Of a stretch of DNA of 64,000 nucleotides, positions 9,159 through 17,469 are shown in pieces. The notes beneath the pieces were generated by a model, which was not told where the DNA came from, ran no database searches, and worked only from the letters and a program-made list of their open reading frames with translations. The stretch's first letter is position 1. Each line of letters begins with the position of its first letter. Source of the stretch: JAAELZ01 sp965237485 (lineage in GTDB: Bacteria; Pseudomonadota; Gammaproteobacteria; Arenicellales; Poriferihabitantaceae); NCBI GenBank assembly GCA_965237485.1, contig CBDEFQ010000004.1:682001-746000 (forward strand). Reading direction: 5' to 3'. A program made the translations under genes and the position numbers.

Positions 9159-9602
9159 TTAAGAAATGATAAACAGGGTTTCGCCAAATTCGACAGGATC
9201 ACCGTCGACTTTGCGAACTTCAATCACTTTTCCAGCTTTATCTGATTGGATTTCATTAAAGGTCTTCATCGCTTCGACTACGCATAACGTAGTGCCCACA
9301 TTTACACTGTCCCCCACGGAAACAAACGCGGGCGTGTCAGGGCCAGGGCGCGAATAAAACGTACCGACAGTGGGTGATTCCACTTCATGGCCCGAAGCGG
9401 CTACCGCAACTTCTGGTGCAGCCGCATCTACAGGAACACCTGCTGAGACAAGAGGCGGCGCATAAGCAACTGGCGCTGCAGCCATCGAGGTGGGACCATG
9501 GCGGCTAATACGAATACTTTCTTCGCCTTCAGTGATTTCAAGCTCGGATAGCTGTGATGCCTCAAGCAACTCGATTAGTTTTTTGACTTTACGTAGGTCC
9601 AC
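9159..9602 (-). CDS. accB: Biotin carboxyl carrier protein of acetyl-CoA carboxylase
   Basis: This 147-residue protein has an N-terminal helical region (LRKVKKLIELLEAS), an Ala/Pro/Val linker around residues 40-70, and a biotinyl domain. The domain contains VEAMKTFNEI near residue 112; the Lys there is the biotinylation site. The residue after it is Thr rather than the Met of E. coli, a variant seen in other Proteobacteria. It carries carboxybiotin between AccC and AccDA. It lies between aroQ (9 bases) and accC (8 bases). Confidence 0.96.
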   Translation of the reverse strand: MDLRKVKKLIELLEASQLSELEITEGEESIRISRHGPTSMAAAPVAYAPPLVSAGVPVDAAAPEVAVAASGHEVESPTVGTFYSRPGPDTPAFVSVGDSVNVGTTLCVVEAMKTFNEIQSDKAGKVIEVRKVDGDPVEFGETLFIIS

Positions 9603-9611
9603 AATATTCCT

Positions 9612-10058
9612 CTACTGTTGTTCTTTTATTTTTGTGATAGCGGCTTCAAGTGCCAAAGCGTAACCTTTAGCACCTAAACCCACAATAACGCCCACCGCTA
9701 ATGCAGACAAGTAGGAGTGGTGCCTAAAAGATTCTCGCGAATGAACATTAGACAAATGCACTTCTATAAAAGGTAGCTCGGTGCCCGCAAAAGCGTCACG
9801 TAATGAGATACTTGTATGCGTAAACGCTCCGGGATTAATAATTATGAAGTCCACCCCATTCGCTTTCGCGTCATGTATGGCTTCAACCAGTACATGCTCA
9901 GCATTACTTTGCACACTGCTAAGCTTGATTGAGTTCTCGGCGGCCTGCATTTCTAGCACTGCAGTAATATCAGCAAGCGTGTCGTAACCATAAACCTCGG
10001 GCTCACGGGAACCCAGTAAGTTTAAATTAGGGCCGTGTAAAACTAATATTTCTGACAT
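9612..10058 (-). CDS. aroQ: 3-dehydroquinate dehydratase, type II
   Basis: The 148-residue protein has the type II signatures: LHGPNLNLLGSREPEVYG with the active-site loop Tyr, INPGAFTHTSISLRDA, and EVHLSNVHSRESFRHHSYLS with the catalytic His. It dehydrates 3-dehydroquinate to 3-dehydroshikimate in the shikimate pathway. It opens the aroQ-accB-accC-prmA gene string, a common gammaproteobacterial order. The 198 bases upstream (10059-10256) contain no gene and presumably the operon promoter; I could not pick a convincing -35/-10 pair. Confidence 0.95.
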   Translation of the reverse strand: MSEILVLHGPNLNLLGSREPEVYGYDTLADITAVLEMQAAENSIKLSSVQSNAEHVLVEAIHDAKANGVDFIIINPGAFTHTSISLRDAFAGTELPFIEVHLSNVHSRESFRHHSYLSALAVGVIVGLGAKGYALALEAAITKIKEQQ

Positions 10059-10256
10059 TGAACTGTCTCAAATCTTGGCTTTCTGTAGGGGTGCAAGATT
10101 GTGATTTTACCTTAGTTATCTGATTTTAGGCACCACTTAAGCGCATTTAAACCCAGTTTAATTTGCGACCCACACAATCTTTGCTTGTAAATCGCATTAA
10201 ATCCTATTGGCTAGACGGGGGTGACATACCAAATACGAGGAGTGGAAAATTATTCA

Positions 10257-10850
10257 TCAAGGCTTGCGCTGCAAGGCGGCATTCAATTGTTCAGGGGTGT
10301 TAAAATTCTCGAACATGGCGGCGTTATATGAAAAGTCCACTTCAATCAGATTATATTGTTGATACCAACGGTCTATTTTCCGCTCGCCAGATCGTAAATA
10401 GGCTTCTAAATCTAAAACTAAGTCTGCGCTAATTAGTGCATACACTGGCTGCAAACGATGTTGATCTCTAGCAACCGCAATTTGGCCTGCCCCCTCTAAT
10501 AATGCTAATCGCATTCGCTCTACATAATCTTTATGCACATGTGGGCCATCGCAGGGCACCGTAATAATCCATTCAGTATTGCAGGCGCGCATGCTAGCAG
10601 CGATGCCCGCAAGTGGGCCTTGAAACCCACTATGGAGGTCAGAAGCCACTGCAAAGCCATATTGTGAATAAGTATCTATATTACGATTGGCGTTGATTAT
10701 TAAGCTGGCGCATTGCGGTTGTAGGCTAGTAATAATGTGTTCAATTAGCGGTTTTTTATTGAACACCACCAAACCTTTATCTTGCTCACCCATACGACGC
10801 CCTAAGCCGCCAGCCAGCACCACACCCGTAATTTGGTTTTCATCGATCAT
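10257..10850 (-). CDS. mobA: Molybdenum cofactor guanylyltransferase
   Basis: The 197-residue protein begins with the nucleotidyltransferase loop VVLAGGLGRRMGEQDKGLV and has KPLIEHII, SGFQGPLAGIAASM near residue 72 and VPCDGPHV near 96, all standard for MobA. It attaches GMP to molybdopterin, giving the bis-MGD precursor. It starts two bases after the relA stop and is probably cotranscribed with it. No molybdoenzyme gene is visible in the window, so the target enzymes are elsewhere. Confidence 0.92.
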   Translation of the reverse strand: MIDENQITGVVLAGGLGRRMGEQDKGLVVFNKKPLIEHIITSLQPQCASLIINANRNIDTYSQYGFAVASDLHSGFQGPLAGIAASMRACNTEWIITVPCDGPHVHKDYVERMRLALLEGAGQIAVARDQHRLQPVYALISADLVLDLEAYLRSGERKIDRWYQQYNLIEVDFSYNAAMFENFNTPEQLNAALQRKP

Positions 10851-10852
10851 CG

Positions 10853-12988
10853 TTATACTGCCGCACGCACCGCTTCGAGCACATTAGGAATTTGCTTCAC
10901 TTTGGCTAGTGCGACGGTCAATGTGGCCAGACCCGCCACTTCAATGGCTAAACTTAATTGGACAATAGAGTCTTCTTCTTGCACATCTAGGGCTGCCTTT
11001 TGAATTTGTATTTTTGCATCGTTCAAAGTTTTTGTCACATCATGTAGCAATCCCGAGCGGTTGTAGGCTGTAATATTAATATTCGCCACGAAACTCATTT
11101 CAGCACCACTGCCCCAATTTACATCAATCAATCTATCGTGATCCTCTTCTTGCAAATGAATCATGTTCGAGCAATTTTTGCTGTGAATAGTTATGCCGCG
11201 GCCGCGAGTAATGAAGCCCACAATTTGCTCACCTGGAACCGATTGACAGCAGTTGGCTATTTGGGTTTTTAAATTACCCACCCCGTGCACGGTAAAGTCA
11301 CTTGGTGAGGTGCTTTTTGTGTAACGTGAGGTATCAAAAACGGGAAGTTTGGGCTCAACTTTCTCATGCTCACGTTTAAATTTACCAATTAATTTTGATA
11401 ACTTAACGTCACCTGCACCTAATGCTGCCATCATGTCTTCTGGACCGCTATAGACGCTGCCATGGGCAATTTTATCGTATGACAGCTGCGCTAAACCTTG
11501 CCTCGGCAACTCACGCTCAAGCACGTCACGCCCCATGGCGATATGTTGGTCTCGATCAGCTTGCTTAAACCAATGGGCGATGGCCGATCGCGCTCTATGA
11601 GTCTGCACATAACCCGGCAACGCCAACCAATCTCGACTTGGCGACCCTACCTTTACGGTAATGATATCTACCTGATCACCTGTTTCCAGTGGCGTGGTGA
11701 GCGTACGCATCCTGCCGTTTATTCTCGCGCCTCGGGTGCTATGTCCGACTTGCGTATGCACCGCGTAAGCAAAATCTATTGCAGTTGAACCCAAGGGCAA
11801 GTCAATGACTTTGCCCTTGGGCGTGAACACATAAACCTGTTCATCCACTACACCAGCGTCGAATTGTTCGGCTATATCGCCATCATAAATAAGGTCGTCC
11901 TTCCATTCCAAAAGCTGGCGCAACCACTGGATTTTGTTATCAATACTCTTGCTGGAACTAGCACTTTCTTTGTAGCGCCAGTGCGCGGCTACGCCTAGCT
12001 CGTTCTCCTCGTGCATATCGTGGGTACGAATTTGCACTTCAACCACTTTATCCACCGGGCCAATGACTGCTGTATGAATTGACTGATACCCGTTTTCCTT
12101 AGGTGTAGCGATATAGTCGTCAAAATCACCGGGTAGATGGGTCCAACTGGTATGTACCACGCCCAATGCCGCATAACAGTCACCGACTGAATCAACTAAT
12201 ACTCTAACGGCGCGTATATCCATTATATTTTCAAATGCTAAACCCTTAAGCTTCATCTTACGCCAAATGCTATATATGTGCTTAGGTCTACCATAGACGT
12301 TGCTGTCAACACTTATCAACTTAAGCTTTGCCTCGATATCGCTGGTAAATGTTTTTATATAGCTTTCCCTTGCCCCGCGTTTTTCATCTAAATTAGATGC
12401 AATTTGGTGATAGTCGTATGGCTCTAAATAACGTAGAGAATAGTCTTCTAGTTCCCATTTCAAATACCACACGCCGAGGCGATTAGCGAGGCGCGCATAG
12501 ACATCTAAAGTTAATTGCGCCTGCTCGCGACGATATTCTTCGTCAGCGTCCTTTAAAGAGCGCAAGTTATCCAGTTGATCGGCTAATTTGATCAGTACAA
12601 CGCGCACATCGTTGACCATTGCAATCAACATCTTACGCAAATTCTCGTCGCTAATATCTCCTTGCTTTGATTTGGAAAAAGCAGAGATATTAGCCATCTG
12701 TGCAACACCTCTTACCAAATCTAGCACTTCTTCACCAAACTGCTTACGTATAGTGGTTCGCTGCTTTTCAGAATACGGTGCTGCAACTTGTAAAACTGCT
12801 GCCTGTTGCCCGCTCAAATCTATGCCAATTTCTTGGCAAAGTGCTGCCAACTTGTGACACTTGTTTTGCTTTTCGGCAATATCTGACGTTTCCGCCTCTC
12901 TAGCCAACAAACACTCTCTTACATACTCAACTGCAGATAGCAGCTGAGGCGTTATTTCGGTTGTGCATTGAAAATTATTTGTCGCCAT
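10853..12988 (-). CDS. relA: GTP pyrophosphokinase RelA
   Basis: The 711 residues follow the long RSH plan. The pseudo-hydrolase region lacks the HD pair, having AAVLQVAAPYSE where bifunctional enzymes have HDVVED. The synthetase domain has RPKHIYSIWRKM near residue 237 and DFDDYIATPKENGYQSIHT near 292. TGS follows (VYVFTPKGKVIDLPLGSTAIDFAYAVH), then a zinc-finger-like CCQSVPGEQ part and a C-terminal ACT domain. The acidic FDDYIA form is the RelA type, not the SpoT type, so this is a ribosome-linked (p)ppGpp synthetase. It diverges from the PqqD cassette across a 128-base gap. Confidence 0.95.
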   Translation of the reverse strand: MATNNFQCTTEITPQLLSAVEYVRECLLAREAETSDIAEKQNKCHKLAALCQEIGIDLSGQQAAVLQVAAPYSEKQRTTIRKQFGEEVLDLVRGVAQMANISAFSKSKQGDISDENLRKMLIAMVNDVRVVLIKLADQLDNLRSLKDADEEYRREQAQLTLDVYARLANRLGVWYLKWELEDYSLRYLEPYDYHQIASNLDEKRGARESYIKTFTSDIEAKLKLISVDSNVYGRPKHIYSIWRKMKLKGLAFENIMDIRAVRVLVDSVGDCYAALGVVHTSWTHLPGDFDDYIATPKENGYQSIHTAVIGPVDKVVEVQIRTHDMHEENELGVAAHWRYKESASSSKSIDNKIQWLRQLLEWKDDLIYDGDIAEQFDAGVVDEQVYVFTPKGKVIDLPLGSTAIDFAYAVHTQVGHSTRGARINGRMRTLTTPLETGDQVDIITVKVGSPSRDWLALPGYVQTHRARSAIAHWFKQADRDQHIAMGRDVLERELPRQGLAQLSYDKIAHGSVYSGPEDMMAALGAGDVKLSKLIGKFKREHEKVEPKLPVFDTSRYTKSTSPSDFTVHGVGNLKTQIANCCQSVPGEQIVGFITRGRGITIHSKNCSNMIHLQEEDHDRLIDVNWGSGAEMSFVANINITAYNRSGLLHDVTKTLNDAKIQIQKAALDVQEEDSIVQLSLAIEVAGLATLTVALAKVKQIPNVLEAVRAAV

Positions 12989-13116
12989 ATTTGTGCAATT
13001 TGCCAGTGCTGCAGCTAAAATTACTACAGTAAATCTGACCTAAAAGATAAGCTAGATGATAGAATTGCGCGGCACTTAGCGCAAAGCCTAATTACACTTA
13101 ATTTTTTAGCCTAATC

Positions 13117-13401
13117 ATGTCGACCAGTGATTTAAAACAGCAAAAACCTAAAGTCAAGGAAGAATACCGTTTAGAAGAAATTGACGGCGAATTATTGCTG
13201 TATTCCTTGGCGTCCACACGCTCTATTTATTTAAATTCGTCTGCCTCAATTATTTGGCAATTATGCACCGGCGAACAATCCGTAAGCGATATGATCGACA
13301 TCATCAAAGAAGGTTTCCCAGAGGCTCAAGACAGCGCCGAACAAGATGTGCTACAAACCGTTGAACAATTTATCGAATCTGAGGCCGTTACGCTTAGCTA
13401 A
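13117..13401 (+). CDS. PqqD-family peptide chaperone (HPr-rel-A system type)
   Basis: The 94-residue protein has the PqqD/RRE winged-helix pattern: a beta region EEIDGELLLYSLASTRSIYLNSSASIIW, then helices with LCTGEQSVSDMIDII and a C-terminal QTVEQFIESEAV. PqqD-like domains bind leader peptides of ribosomally made, modified peptides and present them to enzymes. It lies 9 bases before an HprK-related kinase and in the same operon as a nucleotidyltransferase, a trio seen in HPr-rel-A systems and in some lasso-peptide tailoring sets. No radical-SAM gene and no lasso cyclase or protease lie nearby. Family assignment is good; the substrate is unknown. Confidence 0.8.
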   Translation: MSTSDLKQQKPKVKEEYRLEEIDGELLLYSLASTRSIYLNSSASIIWQLCTGEQSVSDMIDIIKEGFPEAQDSAEQDVLQTVEQFIESEAVTLS

Positions 13402-13410
13402 ATTCTATTT

Positions 13411-14250
13411 GTGAACACCTATACAATTTGCTTTGGCGGTCACCGTGTTGACATAACTTATGACTCAACAACTGCCCAAGAGGTACTGACCTTTTTATTT
13501 GCCGATATTCAATCAACCCCCGTAGAAGAAATCGATAAAGTTTTTAGGCTCACTGAACAACAAAATCAGTGGCAATGCATTTCCGAAGCCAAATGCATCT
13601 ACACCTCAGACAAAATTGAAGACACGGCCAACTTTCTTATGGGCGAAGTGGTGTTTCACCTTATTCAGAACAATGATTCGCATCTTGCGGTTCATGCGGG
13701 ATATGTTTCTGACGCCCAAGGAGGCATTATGATTCCAGGCGAAAGCGGTCACGGCAAAAGCTCTCTCACCTTTTGGATGGCGCAAAATGGGTATCAGTAC
13801 CATACTGATGAATTGATCTTACTCGAAACGAGTTCCACCAATGTAAAAGCCTTTACCCGCCCTTTTAATATCAAAAATTATGGCCTTGATGCCATTAGCC
13901 AGCTAACAGATTTAGATCAATTAGGTAACCAAGTACTACGCGGCAATTTCGTGCACATGATATCGCATCGCGCAATTAACCCGAATTTCACCTCACAAAC
14001 ACCTGATTTAACACGAATTTTATTTCCAAGATACCGTAAAGATGCCGCCAACACCATCACGCCCTTGAGCAAGGCGTTGGCGGGCATTGAGTTAATGAAA
14101 TCGAACGTCATTGCCAGAAACCTTCCCGGCCACGGCTTTGACCAATTACTTTCTATTGTACGCGCTGCGCAAGCTTTTAGGTTGGACTACAATAACTTTA
14201 GTGTTCTGCCTGAGCTATTGAAGGAATTAAGCCAAGGTGGTTATGCTTAG
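13411..14250 (+). CDS. HprK-related kinase A
   Basis: The 279-residue protein starts with GTG. After a variable N-terminus of about 95 residues it has HAGYVSDAQGGIMIPGESGHGKSS in two adjoining parts, the second being a Walker A loop (GESGHGKSS), then YHTDELILLE, a Walker B-like stretch as in HPr kinase. No HPr or PTS gene is nearby. Homologous kinases in lasso-peptide clusters phosphorylate the peptide, so a peptide substrate bound by the preceding PqqD-like protein is the likely role. This is inference from family and context. It overlaps the next gene by several bases, so the three genes are probably coupled. Confidence 0.8.
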   Translation: MNTYTICFGGHRVDITYDSTTAQEVLTFLFADIQSTPVEEIDKVFRLTEQQNQWQCISEAKCIYTSDKIEDTANFLMGEVVFHLIQNNDSHLAVHAGYVSDAQGGIMIPGESGHGKSSLTFWMAQNGYQYHTDELILLETSSTNVKAFTRPFNIKNYGLDAISQLTDLDQLGNQVLRGNFVHMISHRAINPNFTSQTPDLTRILFPRYRKDAANTITPLSKALAGIELMKSNVIARNLPGHGFDQLLSIVRAAQAFRLDYNNFSVLPELLKELSQGGYA

Positions 14251-15373
14251 TGATGCTCAACACATTAAAGCCCTAGAACTGCTAACCAAATTTGAGTTAG
14301 TTACCGACAATCAATTAGAACTTGTTAACCTTTTTGAGCAGTTTTCAAACTGGGATTCATTTATAGCCAAGGTAGAAGAGAACGGACTTGCACCACTAGT
14401 AAATACGCATCTAAGCAATAGTAATGAGTTGGCCTCGAGCATACCCAAAACGGTCAGTTTACAAATCAAAGCCTTGGTTATTCGCCATCAACGCGCTACC
14501 GCTGTGCGAGCAAAGGCGATAACGGAAATTCTACAAGCTTTCGAGACGAATGGAGTTGAGTGCATTGCACTAAAAGGCTTGGCGCTGGCATATTGCCTCT
14601 ACCCAAAGCCGGCGTTACGCCCAATGCGCGATATCGATTTACTGGTGCCAGAACAACAGGCCTTAAAAGCGCAGCAAACCCTCCGTGAATTAGGCTACGA
14701 CGCAGAAGATCGCAAAGATGGGGCCATGTATGATCATCATCATTTACCTATTGCCAGTAAACCAATTGATGGTATGACGATGAGTATTGAGGTACACCGC
14801 AATGCGCTTTCTGGAGATGTAGGCAGTTCAATCGCTTTTAATGATTTATCCGAACCAGCCATCGCTTTCGAAATCGAGGGCAATCCAGCGCATCGACTGG
14901 GGCACATAGACACCTTACGCCACCTATGCCACCACAGTTTCGAGCCCGCAAGACGCATCAAGTTAGGTTCATTGCTAGATATTACGCAATACGCACAAAC
15001 TTATTACAACGATATTAATTGGGCGCAAATAGGTCGGCGGTATCCGTTTGTAAAGAACACCTTAAGATGTTTACATTTCGTGACGTCGCTAAGTGACGAC
15101 TTAGCTCAATTATTAGATGCACCTAAATGCGCATCACCTGCGAGAGTTGGAGAAGGTTATTTGCCGCTGTCGCATTTACTAGCTCAAGGTTATGGGAAAC
15201 CAAAAACTTTGCGCGTTATGCTTTCACCGCCTGATTGGTGGGCGCACGTTTTTTATAATGTTGCTCCGGAGTGCAGCTTATTTTGGGTGAAATGGTGGCA
15301 TCATCCGATTCAAGTGGCACGGTGGCTTGGCAGACGTTATTGGGCAATAATGCGCACTAAGAAAATGAGTTGA
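14243..15373 (+). CDS. Nucleotidyltransferase family protein (NTP_transf_5 type)
   Basis: The key segment is CIALKGLALAYCLYPKPA followed by LRPMRDIDLLVP, the nucleotidyltransferase core with the DxD metal pair, near residues 110-140. Later come IEVHRNAL and LCHHSFEPARRIKLGSLLDI. Related proteins travel with HprK-like kinases and PqqD-like proteins. A GTG lies six bases upstream at 14237, but the ATG at 14243 has AAGG about eight bases ahead and is preferred. The reaction and substrate are not known; transfer of a nucleotidyl group to a peptide or sugar is possible. It overlaps the kinase stop codon. Confidence 0.78.
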   Translation: MLSDAQHIKALELLTKFELVTDNQLELVNLFEQFSNWDSFIAKVEENGLAPLVNTHLSNSNELASSIPKTVSLQIKALVIRHQRATAVRAKAITEILQAFETNGVECIALKGLALAYCLYPKPALRPMRDIDLLVPEQQALKAQQTLRELGYDAEDRKDGAMYDHHHLPIASKPIDGMTMSIEVHRNALSGDVGSSIAFNDLSEPAIAFEIEGNPAHRLGHIDTLRHLCHHSFEPARRIKLGSLLDITQYAQTYYNDINWAQIGRRYPFVKNTLRCLHFVTSLSDDLAQLLDAPKCASPARVGEGYLPLSHLLAQGYGKPKTLRVMLSPPDWWAHVFYNVAPECSLFWVKWWHHPIQVARWLGRRYWAIMRTKKMS

Positions 15374-15511
15374 AACCCTTAGGAACAGACAAATGCGACT
15401 AGTAAAATTTAGTTTTTGAGCAAGATATTTTACTAATTTCGCGCCCACCCCTATACTCAATCTTTCACGCGGCATGGCCCGCAATCGACAAACCTAATTC
15501 GGAATAACCAA

Positions 15512-15796
15512 ATGGCAGTTTATAGAATTACACGTTTCGCCGCATCTGATATGGATAAGGTAAGAGACATGACAGAAAATATGCGTGATGTAATAGAAGG
15601 TGCCGGCGCTAACTTCATTGATCTAATCTCATATGGCAACGGCAAAGGTGTAGTCATTGCGAAATACCCAGACCAAGCAACAATGGACGCTGCGTCTGAC
15701 ACTGCCAAAAATGCATTTGCTAGCATGATTGAAGCCGGGGCAATAGATCGAGATTCTGTCCATCCACACACTGGCGACGTATTTAATTCATTTTAA
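15512..15796 (+). CDS. Hypothetical protein, possible dimeric alpha-beta barrel
   Basis: The 94 residues begin MAVYRITRFAASDMDKVRDM and continue with GVVIAKYPDQATMDAA and a final helix. The alternation of strand, helix, strand and helix resembles small ferredoxin-like barrels such as antibiotic-biosynthesis monooxygenase domains. I do not recognise a specific family and assign no function. It sits 138 bases after the nucleotidyltransferase gene and before an inverted repeat. No signal peptide is visible. It may or may not belong to the PqqD cassette. Confidence 0.55.
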   Translation: MAVYRITRFAASDMDKVRDMTENMRDVIEGAGANFIDLISYGNGKGVVIAKYPDQATMDAASDTAKNAFASMIEAGAIDRDSVHPHTGDVFNSF

Positions 15797-15803
15797 AGCC
15801 ATA

Positions 15804-15862
15804 AGCCACCATACATAGATGTGATTTTTGTCACATCTATCTTCAACGCCATAAAGGTGGCT
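15804..15862. terminator. Nested inverted repeat, possible terminator
   Basis: A perfect 10-base stem (ATAGATGTGA at 15815-15824 with its complement at 15831-15840) has a six-base loop. It is enclosed by a second pair, AGCCACC and GGTGGCT, at 15804-15810 and 15856-15862. It lies between convergent genes, just after the 94-residue gene and before the end of the LysE pseudogene. No long T run follows on either strand, so factor-independent termination is only a possibility. Confidence 0.4.
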
Positions 15863-15895
15863 GTCTCTATAAACTAGCCTTAAACAGACGCCCAG

Positions 15896-16165
15896 CTAAC
15901 TGTCGCCAACTGATTTAAAGCCTAGCAGAACTGCGGCACCAATCATAAATCCGCCGCCAACACGCTCAATCAGCTTGTTACCAGAACCTTTAAATTTTTG
16001 CGCCACCCAACTTGCTCCGGCCCCGTATAGCGACAGAAAACTCCATCAATTACGATATAGGTGGCAGATAAGATCATAAATTGTGTCGAGAAATCTAAAT
16101 TTGGGTCAATAAACTGTGGGAAAAGAGCTGCGAAAAATACCACTGCTTTAGGATTAGCCGCAGAA
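15896..16165 (-). pseudogene. LysE/RhtB exporter, C-terminal fragment
   Basis: On the minus strand the sequence next to the transposon reads AANPKAVVFFAALFPQFIDP and so on, the middle of a LysE-family amino-acid exporter. Near 16036 the frame breaks: one missing base turns VIDGVF-LSLYGAGASWVAQ into an early stop, and the expected frame resumes to a stop at 15896-15898. This fragment continues the N-terminal part at 21510-21876; removing the transposon and one copy of CCGCAGAA restores the reading frame at the junction. The gene is therefore doubly broken. Confidence 0.85.
16158..16165. repeat. 8-bp target duplication, left copy
   Basis: CCGCAGAA directly abuts the outer IS66 end at 16166. 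The identical octamer abuts the other outer end at 21510-21517. Eight bases is the usual IS66 duplication length. The pair shows that the whole 16166-21509 segment moved as one unit. Confidence 0.92.
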
Positions 16166-17380
16166 GTAACTTCTCAATAACCCGTGGCAGGTAAAATAAA
16201 ACAAAATATTTCTTGACCGGGTTTTACGCTAAAAGGAAGGTAATTCAACGTGGTCGAGTGACTCGATTTAGGTTGAGTTCCAGGGTGGTTGTAGGCCCCT
16301 TTACGCTAATAACAAAGATCGCTTAAGGACGTTCAGGGGTGTCTTCTTAACGTTCGTTGTGGCGCAGTTGAGAAGGCAAAATTGGACTTTCAAAACCGAT
16401 GGTACACTAAGGTCTATCCAGTTAACGGACGTTTAAGACCTTGAGTAAGCTACCCTCTATTCCCGACATTCCTGAACAAGAACAAACCCCCGCAGTAAAA
16501 ATGTTGCGGGTGCTAGTGGAGCAGCTGTTGGTGCGAGTTCAGCAACAGGACGAAGAAATAGCATTGCTTAAAGATGAAATCAATATCCTTAAGGGGCAGA
16601 AGAGGCGGCCTACTGTTAAGGGCGGTAATATGGATAAGAAAACAGAGCCAAAACGTTCATCTTCTAGCGACAAACCTAAGCAGCGAGCTGGGTCGAACAA
16701 GGCAAAGAAAACACCAAGGCTGTCAATTGACCTAAATCGGGTTATTGAACCAGCGAAGTCCGTGCCCGAAGGTTCTCGCTTTAAAGGCTATCGGGATTTT
16801 GTAGTGCAAGATTTGCTTATCAAGGTTCATACCACCCGCTATCGTTTAGCGCATTGGGTAACGCCAGACAATAAAAAGCTCAAAGGCCAGTTACCGACAT
16901 CCGTGGCAGGGCGACATTATGGGCCTCGTCTGGTCAGTTATATTCTCTATCAATATCATCATTGTCAAACCACGCAACCACTCTTGTTGGAACAGTTGCG
17001 AGAGGGGGGAATTGATATTTCTTCGGGACAAATTAACCCAATACTGATCCGCGCTAAAGAGCCCTTTCATGCTGAGAAAGAGGCGTTACTAAGCGTTGCT
17101 CTGAGCGCATCGTCTTACGTGACCGTGGACGATAGTGGTGCTCGCCATCAGGGCAAAAATGGCTATGTAACGCACATTGGTAATGACTTGTTTGCGTGGT
17201 TTAAAAGTACTCAATCAAAAAGTCGAATTAACTTCCTACCGCTATTAAGGGCTGGCAATACGGATTATCGTTCTGGCACTACCTGACCCATCGACTTGGT
17301 ATCGGTGAGCAACATATTGATCCTCTGCCAGATATCATTATGGAACGCGCCAGCTTTGCCACGGGTTATTGAGAAGTTAC
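16166..17380 (+). mobile_element. IS66-family element (ISBst12-like), internally deleted copy 1
   Basis: Its left end is GTAACTTCTCAATAACCC at 16166 and its right end is the inverted form ending GAGAAGTTAC at 17380. Compared with the longer copy at 46881-48785, about 690 bases are missing. The junction lies in TATCGTT, a sequence present at both edges of the missing part in the longer copy. The inner flank (TGTTTTTC) does not match the outer octamer. Confidence 0.88.
16441..17286 (+). pseudogene. IS66 transposase TnpC, truncated by internal deletion
   Basis: The first 277 residues match the other copy: coiled-coil N-terminus (VEQLLVRVQQQDEEIALLKD), basic linker, and VDDSGARHQGKNG with the first catalytic Asp. 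It then jumps into the 3' end of the element in another frame and ends TDYRSGTT. The second Asp and the Glu are missing, so it cannot be active. The start is TTG. Only one gene is present, as in the ISBst12 branch of IS66, which lacks tnpA and tnpB. Confidence 0.85.
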
Positions 17381-17469
17381 TGTTTTTCTTACGCATGATT
17401 TTCTTACACAATAGCAAGGTTAGCCACTATAAGCCAGGGTGAATATTGATTTAAGAGCAGTAGCATCGC

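Noticed and set aside
13117..15796. Complete lasso-peptide cluster
   Set aside because: No asparagine-synthetase-like cyclase, no B2-type protease and no precursor with a typical leader is present, so only the tailoring-type module is claimed.
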